A DNA stretch of 64,000 bases from Vibrio ziniensis (GTDB lineage: Bacteria > Pseudomonadota > Gammaproteobacteria > Enterobacterales > Vibrionaceae), in contig NZ_CP049331.1 in NCBI RefSeq assembly GCF_011064285.1, forward strand, positions 2,728,001-2,792,000. Reading direction: 5' to 3'. Position numbers and translations under genes: made by a program. Below the pieces are notes generated by a model. The model had not been told where the DNA came from. It searched no databases and saw only the letters and a list, made by a program, of their open reading frames with translations. Of this stretch, positions 8,957-18,202 are shown piece after piece (within the stretch, counting starts at the first letter, position 1; each line of letters begins with the position of its first letter).

Positions 8957-9889
8957 ATGGATATTCATAATTTAAAGATAGCAGTTCTTTTACCTTGCTT
9001 TAATGAAGAAGGAGCTATTGGAAGAACAGTGAATGGTTTTAAAGCACAGCTACCAACAGCCAAAATTTATGTTTACGATAATAACTCTACTGATAACACT
9101 GTTGAAGAGGCTAGACAAAAAGGAGCAATAGTAAGAAAAGAAACAAGACAAGGTAAAGGTGAAGTTGTACGTAGGATGTTTTCTGATATAGATGCCGATC
9201 TATATGTAATGGCCGATGGTGATGCTACCTACGATCATACTGTTGTTTCAACACTAATTGAAACTTTATTAAATAATCAACTGGATATGGTAATTGGTAC
9301 CCGATCACAACGGCAAGAAGCTTATCCTAAAGGTCATATACTAGGAAACAAAGCCTTTTCTATTCTTATAAATAAAGTGTTTAAATCATCATTGACAGAT
9401 GTTTTCTCTGGATATCGTGTAATGAGTAAACGATTTGTAAAAACGGTTCCAATTATAAGTGATGGATTCCAAATAGAAACAGAACTCACAGTTCACGCAT
9501 TACACCATAAAATACCTATAGCTGAGGTTCCAACAAACTATAACTCAAGACCAGAAGGTACTAAAAGCAAATTAAGAACGTATTCTGATGGATTAAAAAT
9601 ATTATCATTTATAATCTATCTAATTAGGGATATTAAACCATTATTTTTCTTTTCTATTCTTTCCATTTTTTTAATTACTGCCTCTATGATTTTAGGAATA
9701 CCTGTAGTGATAGATTTCATAGATACTGGTTTAGTTGAACGAGTCCCAACAGCTATTCTAGCTAGCAGTATAGGTGTAATATCAGTAATTAGCCTCTTCA
9801 CAGGATTAATGTTAGATAACGTAACAAAAGGAAGAATGAACTTAACATATTTACATTATAATAATTACTATCCAGTTAATATAGAATAA
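8957..9889 (+). CDS. GT2 glycosyltransferase, DPM1/GtrB-like
   Basis: 310 residues. N-terminal GT-A domain: AVLLPCFNEEGAIG at ~9-22, YDNNSTDNT at ~40-48, the metal-binding MADGDATYD at ~77-85, then DVFSGYRVMSKR. Two C-terminal transmembrane helices (~225-250 and ~262-285). Such enzymes move a sugar from a nucleotide donor to polyprenyl phosphate on the cytoplasmic face, making the donor that a GT-C enzyme uses. That pairing with the gene 4 bp upstream is inference. Sugar unknown. AT-rich like the rest of the block. Confidence 0.8.
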   Translation: MDIHNLKIAVLLPCFNEEGAIGRTVNGFKAQLPTAKIYVYDNNSTDNTVEEARQKGAIVRKETRQGKGEVVRRMFSDIDADLYVMADGDATYDHTVVSTLIETLLNNQLDMVIGTRSQRQEAYPKGHILGNKAFSILINKVFKSSLTDVFSGYRVMSKRFVKTVPIISDGFQIETELTVHALHHKIPIAEVPTNYNSRPEGTKSKLRTYSDGLKILSFIIYLIRDIKPLFFFSILSIFLITASMILGIPVVIDFIDTGLVERVPTAILASSIGVISVISLFTGLMLDNVTKGRMNLTYLHYNNYYPVNIE

Positions 9890-9906
9890 GAATTATAGGA
9901 TTAGAT

Positions 9907-10608
9907 ATGAGAAAGAATAAAGATGATGATATTGATTGGCTTCTCTACTTAGAAAGCTTTAGTGATACATATGAAGAGCGCGTTTACAATAATTCTACAG
10001 GTAAAGTACTTAATTTAGGCCATAAATCCTGTGAAAACAAGTTCAAAACTAACGAACACTTCTCAAGAGTATTGGAAGTTGGAGCTGGATTAGGTGAGCA
10101 TTTTAAATATGTAAACCATACGTTCACTGAATATATAATAACAGATAGCGACCCTAAAAACCTTTCTTTTGCAAAAGAAAAAATAGGAACAGGAGATAAT
10201 GATAGGAGAATATCTTATCTTGTTGAAGATGCTAAACAGTTAAGTTTTGAAGATGATAGTTTTGACCGTTTAATTGCTACACATATCCTAGAACACTTAT
10301 ATGAACCACATTTAGTTATAAAAGAATGGAAAAGAGTATTAAAAACTAATGGCACAATTTCCATTATAATTCCAACCGATCCTGGAATAGCTTGGAGATT
10401 GGGTAGATACCTAACTACTAGGAAAGATGCTATTAAAAACGGGTTGCAATACGATTATATAATGGCTAGAGAGCATGTGAACCCATGCAATAATTTAGTA
10501 GCTTTTCTAAACTATTATTTTCCAAATAATTATAGTTATTTTTGGCCATTTAAATTTATACAGAGCATTGATCTAAATTTATTTTATATATTCCATGCAA
10601 AAAAATAG
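9907..10608 (+). CDS. SAM-dependent class I methyltransferase
   Basis: 233 residues, soluble. Motif I VLEVGAGLGEHF (~56-67), an acidic motif II region YIITDSDPKN, and the motif IV stretch FDRLIATHILEHLYEP place it in the Methyltransf_11 family. The substrate is not evident; being 17 bp downstream of the GT2 gene, it may methylate a sugar or lipid-linked intermediate (inference). ATG with AGGA eight bases upstream. Converges on the GT87-like gene with only 2 bp between stops and no terminator. Confidence 0.75.
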   Translation: MRKNKDDDIDWLLYLESFSDTYEERVYNNSTGKVLNLGHKSCENKFKTNEHFSRVLEVGAGLGEHFKYVNHTFTEYIITDSDPKNLSFAKEKIGTGDNDRRISYLVEDAKQLSFEDDSFDRLIATHILEHLYEPHLVIKEWKRVLKTNGTISIIIPTDPGIAWRLGRYLTTRKDAIKNGLQYDYIMAREHVNPCNNLVAFLNYYFPNNYSYFWPFKFIQSIDLNLFYIFHAKK

Positions 10609-10610
10609 AT

Positions 10611-11792
10611 TTATAATTTATCGTTTTTTGTTATATTTACTTTATACACTAATACAGATAACATTAATAAAGTAATTAATGGGAATATTGGAAAGCCTAA
10701 ATACCCAATTGACATCATAATAAGAGGCATGACCCAAGCAACTACAAGTAAAGTTTGCTCTCCATATATAAATCCATTTTCTAGCCCCTTTCTAGCCTGC
10801 CATATCATAACAAAATTCAATGCAGCCATATCATATGAATGAATATATGGGCTAACTAAATATGTTGCAGTAATAAGTACTGATGCCTTAAGTTCTAAAC
10901 TATGACTTTTTTTAAATGTATAAATTACACATCCAGAAGATAATATAGCACTAATAATTTGGGTTAACCATGCAAGTTCAGTATTATTAAATAATAATCT
11001 AATAGTCATAAATGGAGATGGCTGCATAAAAAGAGCAAATCCGGTTCCATTCTCAATAAAATTTTTGGCGTAAACCCATGGAGCATTATTGAACCAAGCT
11101 TCCCATACTCCACTCCCAAAAACAATCAAAGATATAACAAAAAAACAAATTGTAGATATCATCGCCCAAAGAAAAGACTTTTTATAGCCACCAGCAATAA
11201 GAGCTACAGGTATCAGAATTCCTAGATGAGGTTTAATTGTTAAAATACCAAATAAAATTCCTGACAATCTAGGCTTAGATTCTAACAGTATTAAACCACT
11301 AATTAACAATGCTGCTGTAAATAATCCATTCTGCCCCATACTTATATTAAGGAAAGTTGTAGGTGCAATTAATAGTAAAGCAATATTAGAAACTTTCTTT
11401 TCAAAGATAATTGAAGATGATATATAACACAAAATACTAAAGCAACCCCAAATAATTAGTGAGGTGATATAGTTAAAATTTGATAGGGGAAGTAATAATG
11501 CTAATGTCTGTGGAGGATAAGCAAAGTTAAATGCTACACCAGTTTTTTTTACGTCATCAGGACTATGCGATATTAATAGTTCTGGATTATAAATATCATC
11601 ATATTTACCTTCACTTGCTAATTTTACTGCAGTCCATGAATGAAGAAAATCTCTACCAACAATTTGTCCTCTAGATAAGTCCCCATTCAGGAAATCCTTA
11701 TTATCTATATATAAAAATTTCAAACTTCCCAAAAATCCAACGAACAAACCAACGATTAAAATAAATTTTGACGTCTTAGCTTGAAGAAACAT
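10611..11792 (-). CDS. GT87 (DUF2029)-like membrane glycosyltransferase
   Basis: 393 residues, about 10 membrane helices. Features of the GT87 polyprenyl-phosphate mannosyltransferase-like family: the outer loop GRDFLHSWTAVKLASEGKYD with acidic/aromatic residues (~45-65), NFAYPPQTL, a SMGQNGLF motif and LTIKPHLGILIP. Start ATG 11792 has a clear GAGGA site; a TTG at 11819 is less likely. It faces the other three genes of the AT-rich block. Lipid-linked sugar transfer at the outer face of the inner membrane is inferred from the family. Confidence 0.7.
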   Translation of the reverse strand: MFLQAKTSKFILIVGLFVGFLGSLKFLYIDNKDFLNGDLSRGQIVGRDFLHSWTAVKLASEGKYDDIYNPELLISHSPDDVKKTGVAFNFAYPPQTLALLLPLSNFNYITSLIIWGCFSILCYISSSIIFEKKVSNIALLLIAPTTFLNISMGQNGLFTAALLISGLILLESKPRLSGILFGILTIKPHLGILIPVALIAGGYKKSFLWAMISTICFFVISLIVFGSGVWEAWFNNAPWVYAKNFIENGTGFALFMQPSPFMTIRLLFNNTELAWLTQIISAILSSGCVIYTFKKSHSLELKASVLITATYLVSPYIHSYDMAALNFVMIWQARKGLENGFIYGEQTLLVVAWVMPLIMMSIGYLGFPIFPLITLLMLSVLVYKVNITKNDKL

Positions 11793-11886
11793 CCATTCCT
11801 CACTCAAGTTTATAAGCAATTATTTTTGTTATTAAAAACAGTAGATTATTTTCTAGGGAAATGCGAATTCAAAATATTTCATCCAC

Positions 11887-11919
11887 AAAAAAACGAGCTC
11901 TAAGGCTCGTTTTTTATTT
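11887..11919 (-). terminator. tktA terminator
   Basis: ACGAGC-CTTAGA-GCTCGT hairpin with T-run on the minus strand 14 bp beyond the tktA stop; the A-run on the other side makes it potentially bidirectional. It cuts off tktA transcription before the AT-rich block. Confidence 0.9.
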
Positions 11920-11932
11920 AAAAAGTTGTAGG

Positions 11933-13930
11933 TTACTTAATCAACTCTTTTGCTTTTTCAACAACATTCTCAACAGTAAAGCCGAACATCTTGAACAGTT
12001 GATCTGCTGGTGCAGATTCACCGAATGTCGTCATACCGATGATTTTGCCGTTTAGGCCAACGTACTTGTACCAGTAATCCGCGATACCTGCTTCGATAGC
12101 GATACGCGCTGTTACATCTGCTGGCAGAACTGCACTGCGGTAAGCTGCGTCTTGTTTGTCAAATGCATCGGTTGATGGCATTGAAACAACACGTACTTGT
12201 TTACCTTCTGCGGTAAGTTGCTCAGCCGCTTTCACAGCCAAATCAACTTCAGAGCCTGTCGCAATCAGAATTAGCTCAGGTTTGCCTGCACAATCTTTCA
12301 GGATGTAACCACCCTTAGCGATGTCAGCCACTTGCTCTGCTGAACGTGGTTGCTGTGCTAGATTTTGACGAGAGAAGATAAGCGCAGTAGGCGCGTCTTT
12401 ACGCTCGATAGCCAGTTTCCAAGCTACTGCTGATTCCACCTGGTCACATGGACGCCATGTGCTCATGTTTGGAGTCAGACGTAGAGAAGCGGTTTGCTCA
12501 ACCGGTTGGTGAGTTGGACCATCTTCGCCAAGGCCGATAGAGTCGTGCGTGTACACTTGGATGTTTTGCACTTTCATCAGTGCCGCCATACGCAGCGCAT
12601 TACGAGCGTATTCCATGAACATCAGGAAGGTTGCGCCGTAAGGAACGAAACCACCATGTAGCGCGATACCGTTCATGATAGCCGTCATACCGAATTCACG
12701 AACACCGTAATGGATATAGTTGCCTGATGCATCTTCTGGCGTGATTGACTTAGAGCCAGACCACATGGTTAGGTTTGAAGGTGCAAGGTCAGCCGATCCG
12801 CCCATGAATTCAGGTAGCATTTTACCAAACGCTTCGAGTGCGTTTTGCGATGCTTTGCGTGATGCGATGTTCGCTGGGTTTGCTTGAAGCTCGGCAATCA
12901 CTGCGTTTGCTTTCTCTTCCCACTGCGCTGGAAGTTCGCCGTTCACACGACGTTTGAATTCTGCTGCTAGCTCAGGGTATGCCGCTGCGTACGCTGCGAA
13001 TTTTTCATCCCATGCCGCTTCTTTTGCTGCGCCTGCTTCTTTTGCATCCCAGTTCGCATAGATATCGGCAGGGATTTCAAACGGTGCGTATTCCCAAACG
13101 AGGAATTCACGTGCTGCTTTGATTTCATCAGCGCCTAGTGGAGCACCGTGACAATCGTGAGAGCCCGCTTTGTTTGGCGAACCAAAACCGATGATGGTTT
13201 TAGTACAGATTAGAGTTGGACGACCTGTTTCCGCTTTCGCCGCGATGATTGCTGCGTTGATTGCGTCAGCATCGTGACCATCAACTGCTGGGATAACATG
13301 CCAGCCGTACGCTTCAAAACGTTTTGGTGTATCGTCAGCGAACCAACCTTCAACGTGACCATCGATAGAGATACCGTTGTCATCCCAGAATGCAATCAGT
13401 TTGCCCAGACCTAGTGTACCTGCTAGAGAACATGCCTCGTGCGAGATACCTTCCATCATACAGCCGTCACCCATGAACGCGTATGTGAAGTGGTCAACGA
13501 TGTCGTGGCCTTCTTTGTTGAACTGAGCAGCAAGCGCTTTCTCAGCCAGTGCCATACCCACAGCGTTAGTGATACCTTGACCTAGTGGACCAGTCGTCGT
13601 TTCAACACCTGGTGCATAACCGTACTCTGGGTGACCTGGGGTTTTTGAGTGAAGCTGACGGAAGTTCTTTAAATCTTCCATTGAAAGCTCGTAACCAGTC
13701 AGGTGCAGCAGTGAGTAAATCAGCATCGAGCCATGACCGTTAGAAAGAATAAAACGGTCGCGGTCAGCCCAGTTAGGGTTTTGTGGGTTATGGTTTAGGT
13801 GTGAACGCCAAAGTACTTCAGCGATATCCGCCATACCCATAGGTGCACCCGGGTGGCCAGAGTTAGCTTTTTGAACACCATCCATGCTTAGAGCACGGAT
13901 TGCATTAGCCAATTGTTTGCGAGACGCCAT
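11933..13930 (-). CDS. tktA: Transketolase
   Basis: 665 residues (E. coli TktA 663). Thiamine-diphosphate enzyme of the pentose phosphate pathway, also a source of erythrose-4-phosphate for Epd. N-terminal [17 protein letters not shown] at ~25-41, ThDP/metal site [14 protein letters not shown] at ~153-166, [14 protein letters not shown] in the second domain (~467-480). ATG with an AGGAG-like site (minus strand of 13932-13936). In many relatives tktA is followed directly by epd-pgk; here a terminator and a 4.6-kb block intervene. Confidence 0.97.
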   Translation of the reverse strand: MASRKQLANAIRALSMDGVQKANSGHPGAPMGMADIAEVLWRSHLNHNPQNPNWADRDRFILSNGHGSMLIYSLLHLTGYELSMEDLKNFRQLHSKTPGHPEYGYAPGVETTTGPLGQGITNAVGMALAEKALAAQFNKEGHDIVDHFTYAFMGDGCMMEGISHEACSLAGTLGLGKLIAFWDDNGISIDGHVEGWFADDTPKRFEAYGWHVIPAVDGHDADAINAAIIAAKAETGRPTLICTKTIIGFGSPNKAGSHDCHGAPLGADEIKAAREFLVWEYAPFEIPADIYANWDAKEAGAAKEAAWDEKFAAYAAAYPELAAEFKRRVNGELPAQWEEKANAVIAELQANPANIASRKASQNALEAFGKMLPEFMGGSADLAPSNLTMWSGSKSITPEDASGNYIHYGVREFGMTAIMNGIALHGGFVPYGATFLMFMEYARNALRMAALMKVQNIQVYTHDSIGLGEDGPTHQPVEQTASLRLTPNMSTWRPCDQVESAVAWKLAIERKDAPTALIFSRQNLAQQPRSAEQVADIAKGGYILKDCAGKPELILIATGSEVDLAVKAAEQLTAEGKQVRVVSMPSTDAFDKQDAAYRSAVLPADVTARIAIEAGIADYWYKYVGLNGKIIGMTTFGESAPADQLFKMFGFTVENVVEKAKELIK

Positions 13931-14264
13931 GTCAGCTCCTGATTGATTTAAGCGAAGTGAAATAATCTATCTATAATTGAGGGTATTGTTAAATTGTGGG
14001 TATTGTTACAAAGCCCCTAAATCACTGCAATCGTTTACTTGTCTTATAAAGCAATTTTGTCGGCTAGATTCGGATAAGACTGCAAGTAAAGAAGGAATGT
14101 AAGCAAACGTTTGGTTATATCTAAAAGTGAAAAAGAGCTTGTAATTTAAGCATTCAAAACTAAAATAGCCGTCTAGATGTAGAAACGCCTACATAATGAA
14201 CACTTTTCAAAGTAGTGAAGGACAAATTCTTTGCTACTTTTTGACTATTTATATTGGAGCTATC
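13931..14264. other. Divergent tktA/metK control region
   Basis: 334 bp without a gene between the two divergent starts. It holds the tktA upstream region and, nearer metK, a tandem MetJ-like operator. Nothing else recognised. Confidence 0.6.
14167..14190 (+). promoter_or_regulatory. Candidate MetJ operator (three tandem met boxes)
   Basis: Three adjacent 8-mers match the met box AGACGTCT at 7/8 (AGCCGTCT), 5/8 (AGATGTAG) and 6/8 (AAACGCCT), about 75 bp before the metK start. E. coli metK is a known MetJ target with tandem boxes. Confidence 0.65.
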
Positions 14265-15419
14265 ATGGCTAAGCACCTGTTTACTTCTGAATCAGTATCA
14301 GAGGGACATCCGGATAAAATCGCAGACCAAATCTCAGATGCGGTTCTAGATGCTATTTTGGAACAAGACCCTAAAGCACGTGTTGCTTGTGAAACTTACG
14401 TAAAAACCGGCATGGTTATGGTTGGTGGTGAGATCACAACTTCAGCATGGGTTGATATTGAAGAACTAACTCGTGAAACTGTTCGTGAAATTGGTTATGT
14501 CCATTCAGATATGGGCTTCGATGCTAACTCATGTGCAGTTCTTAACACCATCGGTAAGCAGTCTCCAGACATCAACCAAGGTGTTGATAAAGCAGATCCT
14601 AAAGAGCAAGGCGCAGGTGACCAAGGTATCATGTTCGGTTACGCATGTAACGAAACTGACGTATTGATGCCAGCACCAATCACTTACTCTCACCTACTGG
14701 TACAAAAGCAAGCTGAAGTTCGTAAGAACGGTACGCTACCTTGGTTACGTCCTGATGCAAAATCTCAGGTAACGTTCCAATACGATCAAGGTAAGATTGT
14801 AGGTATCGATGCAGTTGTTCTTTCAACTCAACACTGTGACACCATCTCTACTCCAGATCTGCGTGAAGCAGTAATGGAAGAGATCATCAAGCCTGTACTT
14901 CCAGCAGAATGGTTGAGCAAAGAGACTAAATTCTTCATTAACCCAACAGGCCGTTTCGTAATCGGTGGCCCAATGGGTGACTGTGGTCTAACTGGTCGTA
15001 AAATTATCGTAGATACTTACGGCGGCGCGGCTCGTCACGGTGGTGGAGCATTCTCTGGTAAAGATCCATCAAAAGTTGACCGTTCTGCAGCATACGCAGC
15101 ACGTTACGTTGCGAAAAACATCGTAGCAGCTGGCATGGCTGATCGCTGTGAAATCCAACTTTCATACGCTATCGGTGTTGCAGATCCAACATCTATCATG
15201 GTTGAAACGTTCGGTACTGAAAAAGTGTCTCACGACATCATCATCGAAGCGGTTCGCCAATTCTTCGACCTACGTCCATACGGCCTGCAAGAGATGTTGA
15301 ACCTACTTCAACCTATCTATAAGAAAACAGCAGCTTACGGTCACTTCGGTCGTGAAGAGTTTCCTTGGGAAGCTACTGACAAAGTTGAGTTACTGCGCGA
15401 TTTCGCAAACCTTAAGTAA
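14265..15419 (+). CDS. metK: S-adenosylmethionine synthetase
   Basis: 384 residues, the E. coli length. Makes SAM from methionine and [20 protein letters not shown] at the N-terminus, [12 protein letters not shown] at ~115-126 and the phosphate loop [19 protein letters not shown] at ~258-276 are intact. ATG 14265 is preceded by TTGGAGC; an in-frame start at 14196 would add 23 non-homologous residues and run through the presumed leader. Probably repressed by MetJ-SAM through the boxes upstream. Highly biased codon use. Confidence 0.97.
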   Translation: MAKHLFTSESVSEGHPDKIADQISDAVLDAILEQDPKARVACETYVKTGMVMVGGEITTSAWVDIEELTRETVREIGYVHSDMGFDANSCAVLNTIGKQSPDINQGVDKADPKEQGAGDQGIMFGYACNETDVLMPAPITYSHLLVQKQAEVRKNGTLPWLRPDAKSQVTFQYDQGKIVGIDAVVLSTQHCDTISTPDLREAVMEEIIKPVLPAEWLSKETKFFINPTGRFVIGGPMGDCGLTGRKIIVDTYGGAARHGGGAFSGKDPSKVDRSAAYAARYVAKNIVAAGMADRCEIQLSYAIGVADPTSIMVETFGTEKVSHDIIIEAVRQFFDLRPYGLQEMLNLLQPIYKKTAAYGHFGREEFPWEATDKVELLRDFANLK

Positions 15420-15438
15420 TTCAAAACGCTTTACTGAC

Positions 15439-15470
15439 AAGCCCTCGCCTTCTGGCGGGGGCTTTTGCTT
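15439..15470 (+). terminator. metK terminator
   Basis: AAGCCCTCGCC-TTCT-GGCGGGGGCTT hairpin followed by a T-rich tract 20 bp after the metK stop. Confidence 0.88.
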
Positions 15471-15647
15471 TTGTACTCTTCTAAAATCGAATCTGATTAA
15501 AATTCAATCAGAGCATTTGTAATTTTCAGCCTTATCAACAATAGTTAACCAAGTAATAGTTAATAAAATGTTACAAACTAACGAGTGTTTTGTACTCGAA
15601 CAAAACCGAACTTTCTCATTCACTGCCATATTGTTTTGGGAGGATTT

Positions 15648-16445
15648 ATGCCTCGTACAATAGACCCTTCTGACTTCAAGCAAAAAGACAAAGAAGTCAG
15701 CCATCAAGAATATGCTCGCACACTGCCTTGCAATAAAGTGGAAGTTTCTGCGCCCTTACACTGGCTTGCTCTAGGTCTGCACGATTTTATTCGACTACCT
15801 CTTACCAGCGCCTTTTATGGGCTTTGCTTTATGGCTGCTGCTGTCGGCATTGTGTTGCTTATCCAATGGCAAGGAACCCACCTAGTAGTGATGCCTGCTT
15901 TAGTCGTTTATATGCTAATTGGTCCCTTCCTAGCGCTTGGACTTTACGACGCATCTTGGCAAAGAGAAAGAGGCAGAGAAACAGGCTTAATGCACTCCAT
16001 GAAAGCGATTACTCGTAATAGTACTTCACAATGGATGTTTGCCGTGGTTCTCGCTGTAGCAATGATATTCTGGATGAGGATAGCTGCACTTTTACATGCA
16101 CTTTACCCATCCGTTCAAGGCGCACCGTTGACCGATTTCCTCCCTTTCCTAGTCATCGGCTCACTGATTGGTTTCATCATAGCGTGCGTTATTTTCAGCA
16201 TCTCCGCGTTCTCTATTCCATTGATGATGGAGAGACGTGTCGATGTGATGACCGCCATTTTTAGTAGCTTTAACGCTGTAAAATCAAACATTCCAGCGAT
16301 GATTGTCTGGGCTGCAATCATCTGTGGCGGAATTTTAATCGGCTTTGCGACTTACGGAATTGGCATGCTCTTTACTATGCCGATACTCGGATATGCCACC
16401 TGGCATGGTTACCAAGCAACGATTAAGAAAAAACATCAACCATAG
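15648..16445 (+). CDS. DUF2189 family integral membrane protein
   Basis: 265 residues. A soluble N-terminus (~45 aa) is followed by about six hydrophobic segments arranged in pairs, consistent with DUF2189 (COG5473) membrane proteins, whose function is not established. Start ATG 15648 with a strong GGGAGG site; the in-frame start at 15585 is rejected because it lies before that site. It stands alone between metK and sprT. Confidence 0.75.
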   Translation: MPRTIDPSDFKQKDKEVSHQEYARTLPCNKVEVSAPLHWLALGLHDFIRLPLTSAFYGLCFMAAAVGIVLLIQWQGTHLVVMPALVVYMLIGPFLALGLYDASWQRERGRETGLMHSMKAITRNSTSQWMFAVVLAVAMIFWMRIAALLHALYPSVQGAPLTDFLPFLVIGSLIGFIIACVIFSISAFSIPLMMERRVDVMTAIFSSFNAVKSNIPAMIVWAAIICGGILIGFATYGIGMLFTMPILGYATWHGYQATIKKKHQP

Positions 16446-16527
16446 GCCTCCACCTTCTCTTTATCGCTATTTGTATTTTCTTAATAAGGCTCAGAACACA
16501 ACTCAGTGATAAAAAGAGGTTTGATGT

Positions 16528-16533
16528 TATAAT
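16528..16533 (+). promoter_or_regulatory. Possible sprT -10 element
   Basis: Perfect TATAAT 56 bp before the likely sprT start, without a good -35 at 17 bp. If used, transcription would begin inside the left arm of the hairpin that follows. Confidence 0.35.
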
Positions 16534-16534
16534 T

Positions 16535-16579
16535 TCCCCGCTAATACCTAACTAGCTGCGTATTAGTGGGGATTTTTTT
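16535..16579 (+). terminator. Terminator-like hairpin directly before sprT
   Basis: 13-bp stem (TCCCCGCTAATAC with GTATTAGTGGGGA, one G-U) around a 12-nt loop, followed by seven T, ending at the base before the sprT ribosome site GGAG. It may end transcription from the DUF2189 gene or act as an attenuator for sprT. Confidence 0.7.
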
Positions 16580-16589
16580 GGAGCCAGAT

Positions 16590-17093
16590 TTGACCGATTT
16601 TCAACTGCAGTACCAAGCATTGTCACAAGTGAAGAAGTGCATGGACATTGCCTCTCAATATTTCAAACGCCATTTTGAACTACCAGAAATCAGCTACCGA
16701 CTAAGAGGTAAAGCTGCGGGTAAAGCTTATCTACAGCTGTGGGAAATCCGCTTAAATCCCGTTTTATTCAAAGAAAACCAACAAGATTTTCTCCGTGAAG
16801 TCATTCCCCACGAAATCGCCCACCTCATTACCTATGCTGTTTACGGCCGTGTAAAACCCCATGGTATCGAATGGCAAGCAGTGATGAATCGAGTATTCAA
16901 TTTACCCGCTGAAACCACACATAAAATGTCGGTTGAATCCGTGCAAGGAAAAACATTCGCTTATCAGTGCGCTTGTAATCAGTACCCACTGTCCGTGCGT
17001 CGTCACAACAAAGTACTGCGTAAGCAAGCGACCTACCGTTGTCAGCAGTGCAAACAAACTCTGACTTACACCGGTATTCAACTGACTGGGTAA
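16590..17093 (+). CDS. sprT: SprT family zinc metalloprotease-like protein
   Basis: 167 residues (E. coli SprT 165). HExxH zinc motif HEIAHLI at ~76-82 with a downstream PHGIEW, and a C-terminal zinc-ribbon (CACNQY ... CQQC). The family is related to the SPRTN/Spartan DNA-protein-crosslink proteases, but bacterial function is not well established. I prefer TTG 16590, which has GGAG six bases before; GTG 16566 would start inside the upstream hairpin. Followed by endA as in E. coli. Confidence 0.85.
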   Translation: MTDFQLQYQALSQVKKCMDIASQYFKRHFELPEISYRLRGKAAGKAYLQLWEIRLNPVLFKENQQDFLREVIPHEIAHLITYAVYGRVKPHGIEWQAVMNRVFNLPAETTHKMSVESVQGKTFAYQCACNQYPLSVRRHNKVLRKQATYRCQQCKQTLTYTGIQLTG

Positions 17094-17204
17094 CCATCAC
17101 CCTAGCAGACAAATCCCCCTCGCAAACAAAATAACTGCGAGTCACGTTAATATTTCCTTAGAAATTAACGTGGTATTTATCAACTAGCTTTCAAATTAGA
17201 GAAT

Positions 17205-17239
17205 GTTAGACTGTAAAAAATAATAAAATACAGTCCAAC
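17205..17239. promoter_or_regulatory. Inverted repeat immediately upstream of endA
   Basis: Arms GTTAGACTGTA (17205-17215) and TACAGTCCAAC (17229-17239) match at 10 of 11 with a 13-bp AT-rich spacer, ending two bases before the endA ATG. Either an operator of TGTA...TACA type or a 5'-UTR hairpin; the endA start has no clear Shine-Dalgarno sequence. Confidence 0.5.
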
Positions 17240-17241
17240 AT

Positions 17242-17949
17242 ATGTTTAATTTTCGCTTTCTGCTGACATCAGCTTTACTGCTCGTGTCTCACACTTCTTA
17301 TGCTGATTTTCCAAGCTCTTTTTCTAGCGCCAAAAACGAGGCACTGAAAATCTATAAAGATCACCCAAAGTCTTTTTACTGTGGCTGTGATATTTCATGG
17401 CAAGGAAAGAAAGGCATTCCTGACTTAACGAGCTGCGGCTATCAAGTTCGCAAGCAACAAACCCGAGCTAGCCGCATAGAATGGGAGCATGTTGTACCTG
17501 CTTGGCAATTTGGACATCAACGTCAATGCTGGCAAGAAGGCGGACGCAAACTCTGTAGCAATAACGATGCTGTGTTTCGTCGCATGGAAGCAGACCTTCA
17601 CAACCTGACCCCAGCGATTGGTGAAGTCAACGGCGACAGATCCAACTTCAACTTCAGTCAATGGAATGGCACATCAGGTGCTACTTATGGACAATGCGAA
17701 ATGCAGGTCGATTTCAAGCAGCGCAGCGCAATGCCACCAGCCAGAGCCAGAGGCGCTATCGCTCGCACTTATTTATACATGAGTAGTGAACATGGCTTTA
17801 AACTATCAGCCTCTCAAACTAAGCTCATGCAAGCATGGAATAAAACCTACCCTGTTGATGAGTGGGAATGTGAACGCGAAAGACGAATTTTCAAAATTCA
17901 GGGCAACCATAATCCATTTGTTTATGAGCAGTGCCAAAGTAAAAAATAA
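17242..17949 (+). CDS. endA: Endonuclease I, secreted/periplasmic (Dns)
   Basis: 235 residues with a signal peptide (residues ~1-21, cleaved after SYA). Endonuclease_1 fold with the His-metal motif [12 protein letters not shown] (~75-86) and several cysteines (CGCD, CGY, CW, CS, CE) that form disulfides in the known Vibrio Dns structure. Degrades DNA outside the cytoplasm; in V. cholerae Dns limits natural transformation and is repressed by HapR. A perfect HapR site is not evident here, but an inverted repeat covers the region just before the start. Confidence 0.93.
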   Translation: MFNFRFLLTSALLLVSHTSYADFPSSFSSAKNEALKIYKDHPKSFYCGCDISWQGKKGIPDLTSCGYQVRKQQTRASRIEWEHVVPAWQFGHQRQCWQEGGRKLCSNNDAVFRRMEADLHNLTPAIGEVNGDRSNFNFSQWNGTSGATYGQCEMQVDFKQRSAMPPARARGAIARTYLYMSSEHGFKLSASQTKLMQAWNKTYPVDEWECERERRIFKIQGNHNPFVYEQCQSKK

Positions 17950-17973
17950 GCCACCCAACTCAACGGATATATG

Positions 17974-18004
17974 AGGGGGATTCGCATTCCCCCCTTGTTT
18001 TTTC
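17974..18004 (+). terminator. endA terminator
   Basis: AGGGGGAT-TCGC-ATTCCCCCCT hairpin followed by TGTTTTTT, 25 bp after the endA stop. Confidence 0.88.
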
Positions 18005-18055
18005 TGCACAAAGCATCCATGTTAGATGCGAGATATCCCACGCTATTGAATAGCA

Positions 18056-18181
18056 ATACTCAAGCTACTTGAAGTTGCAGGTAGGCGGCAAGTGAGTGAA
18101 TCCCCATGAGCATAGATAAACTATGTGATTGGGGTGAACGAGCGTAGTCAACACCGCTGCAGCTTCAAGTAGGAAGAGTAT
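18056..18181 (+). repeat. ERIC element, copy A
   Basis: About 126 bp with imperfect 19-bp terminal inverted repeats (ATACTC...TTGAAG / CTTCAAG...GAGTAT) and the ERIC core GTGAATCCCCATGAGC...GATTGGGGTGAACG, which matches the classic ERIC primer sites. Sits between endA and rsmE. Confidence 0.88.
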
Positions 18182-18202
18182 ATTTTGATTAGGAAACAAC
18201 AC

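Noticed and set aside
17124..17171. CACGTTAAT/ATTAACGTG inverted repeat after sprT as a terminator
   Set aside because: The stem is real but it is not followed by a T-run, so I do not call it a terminator.
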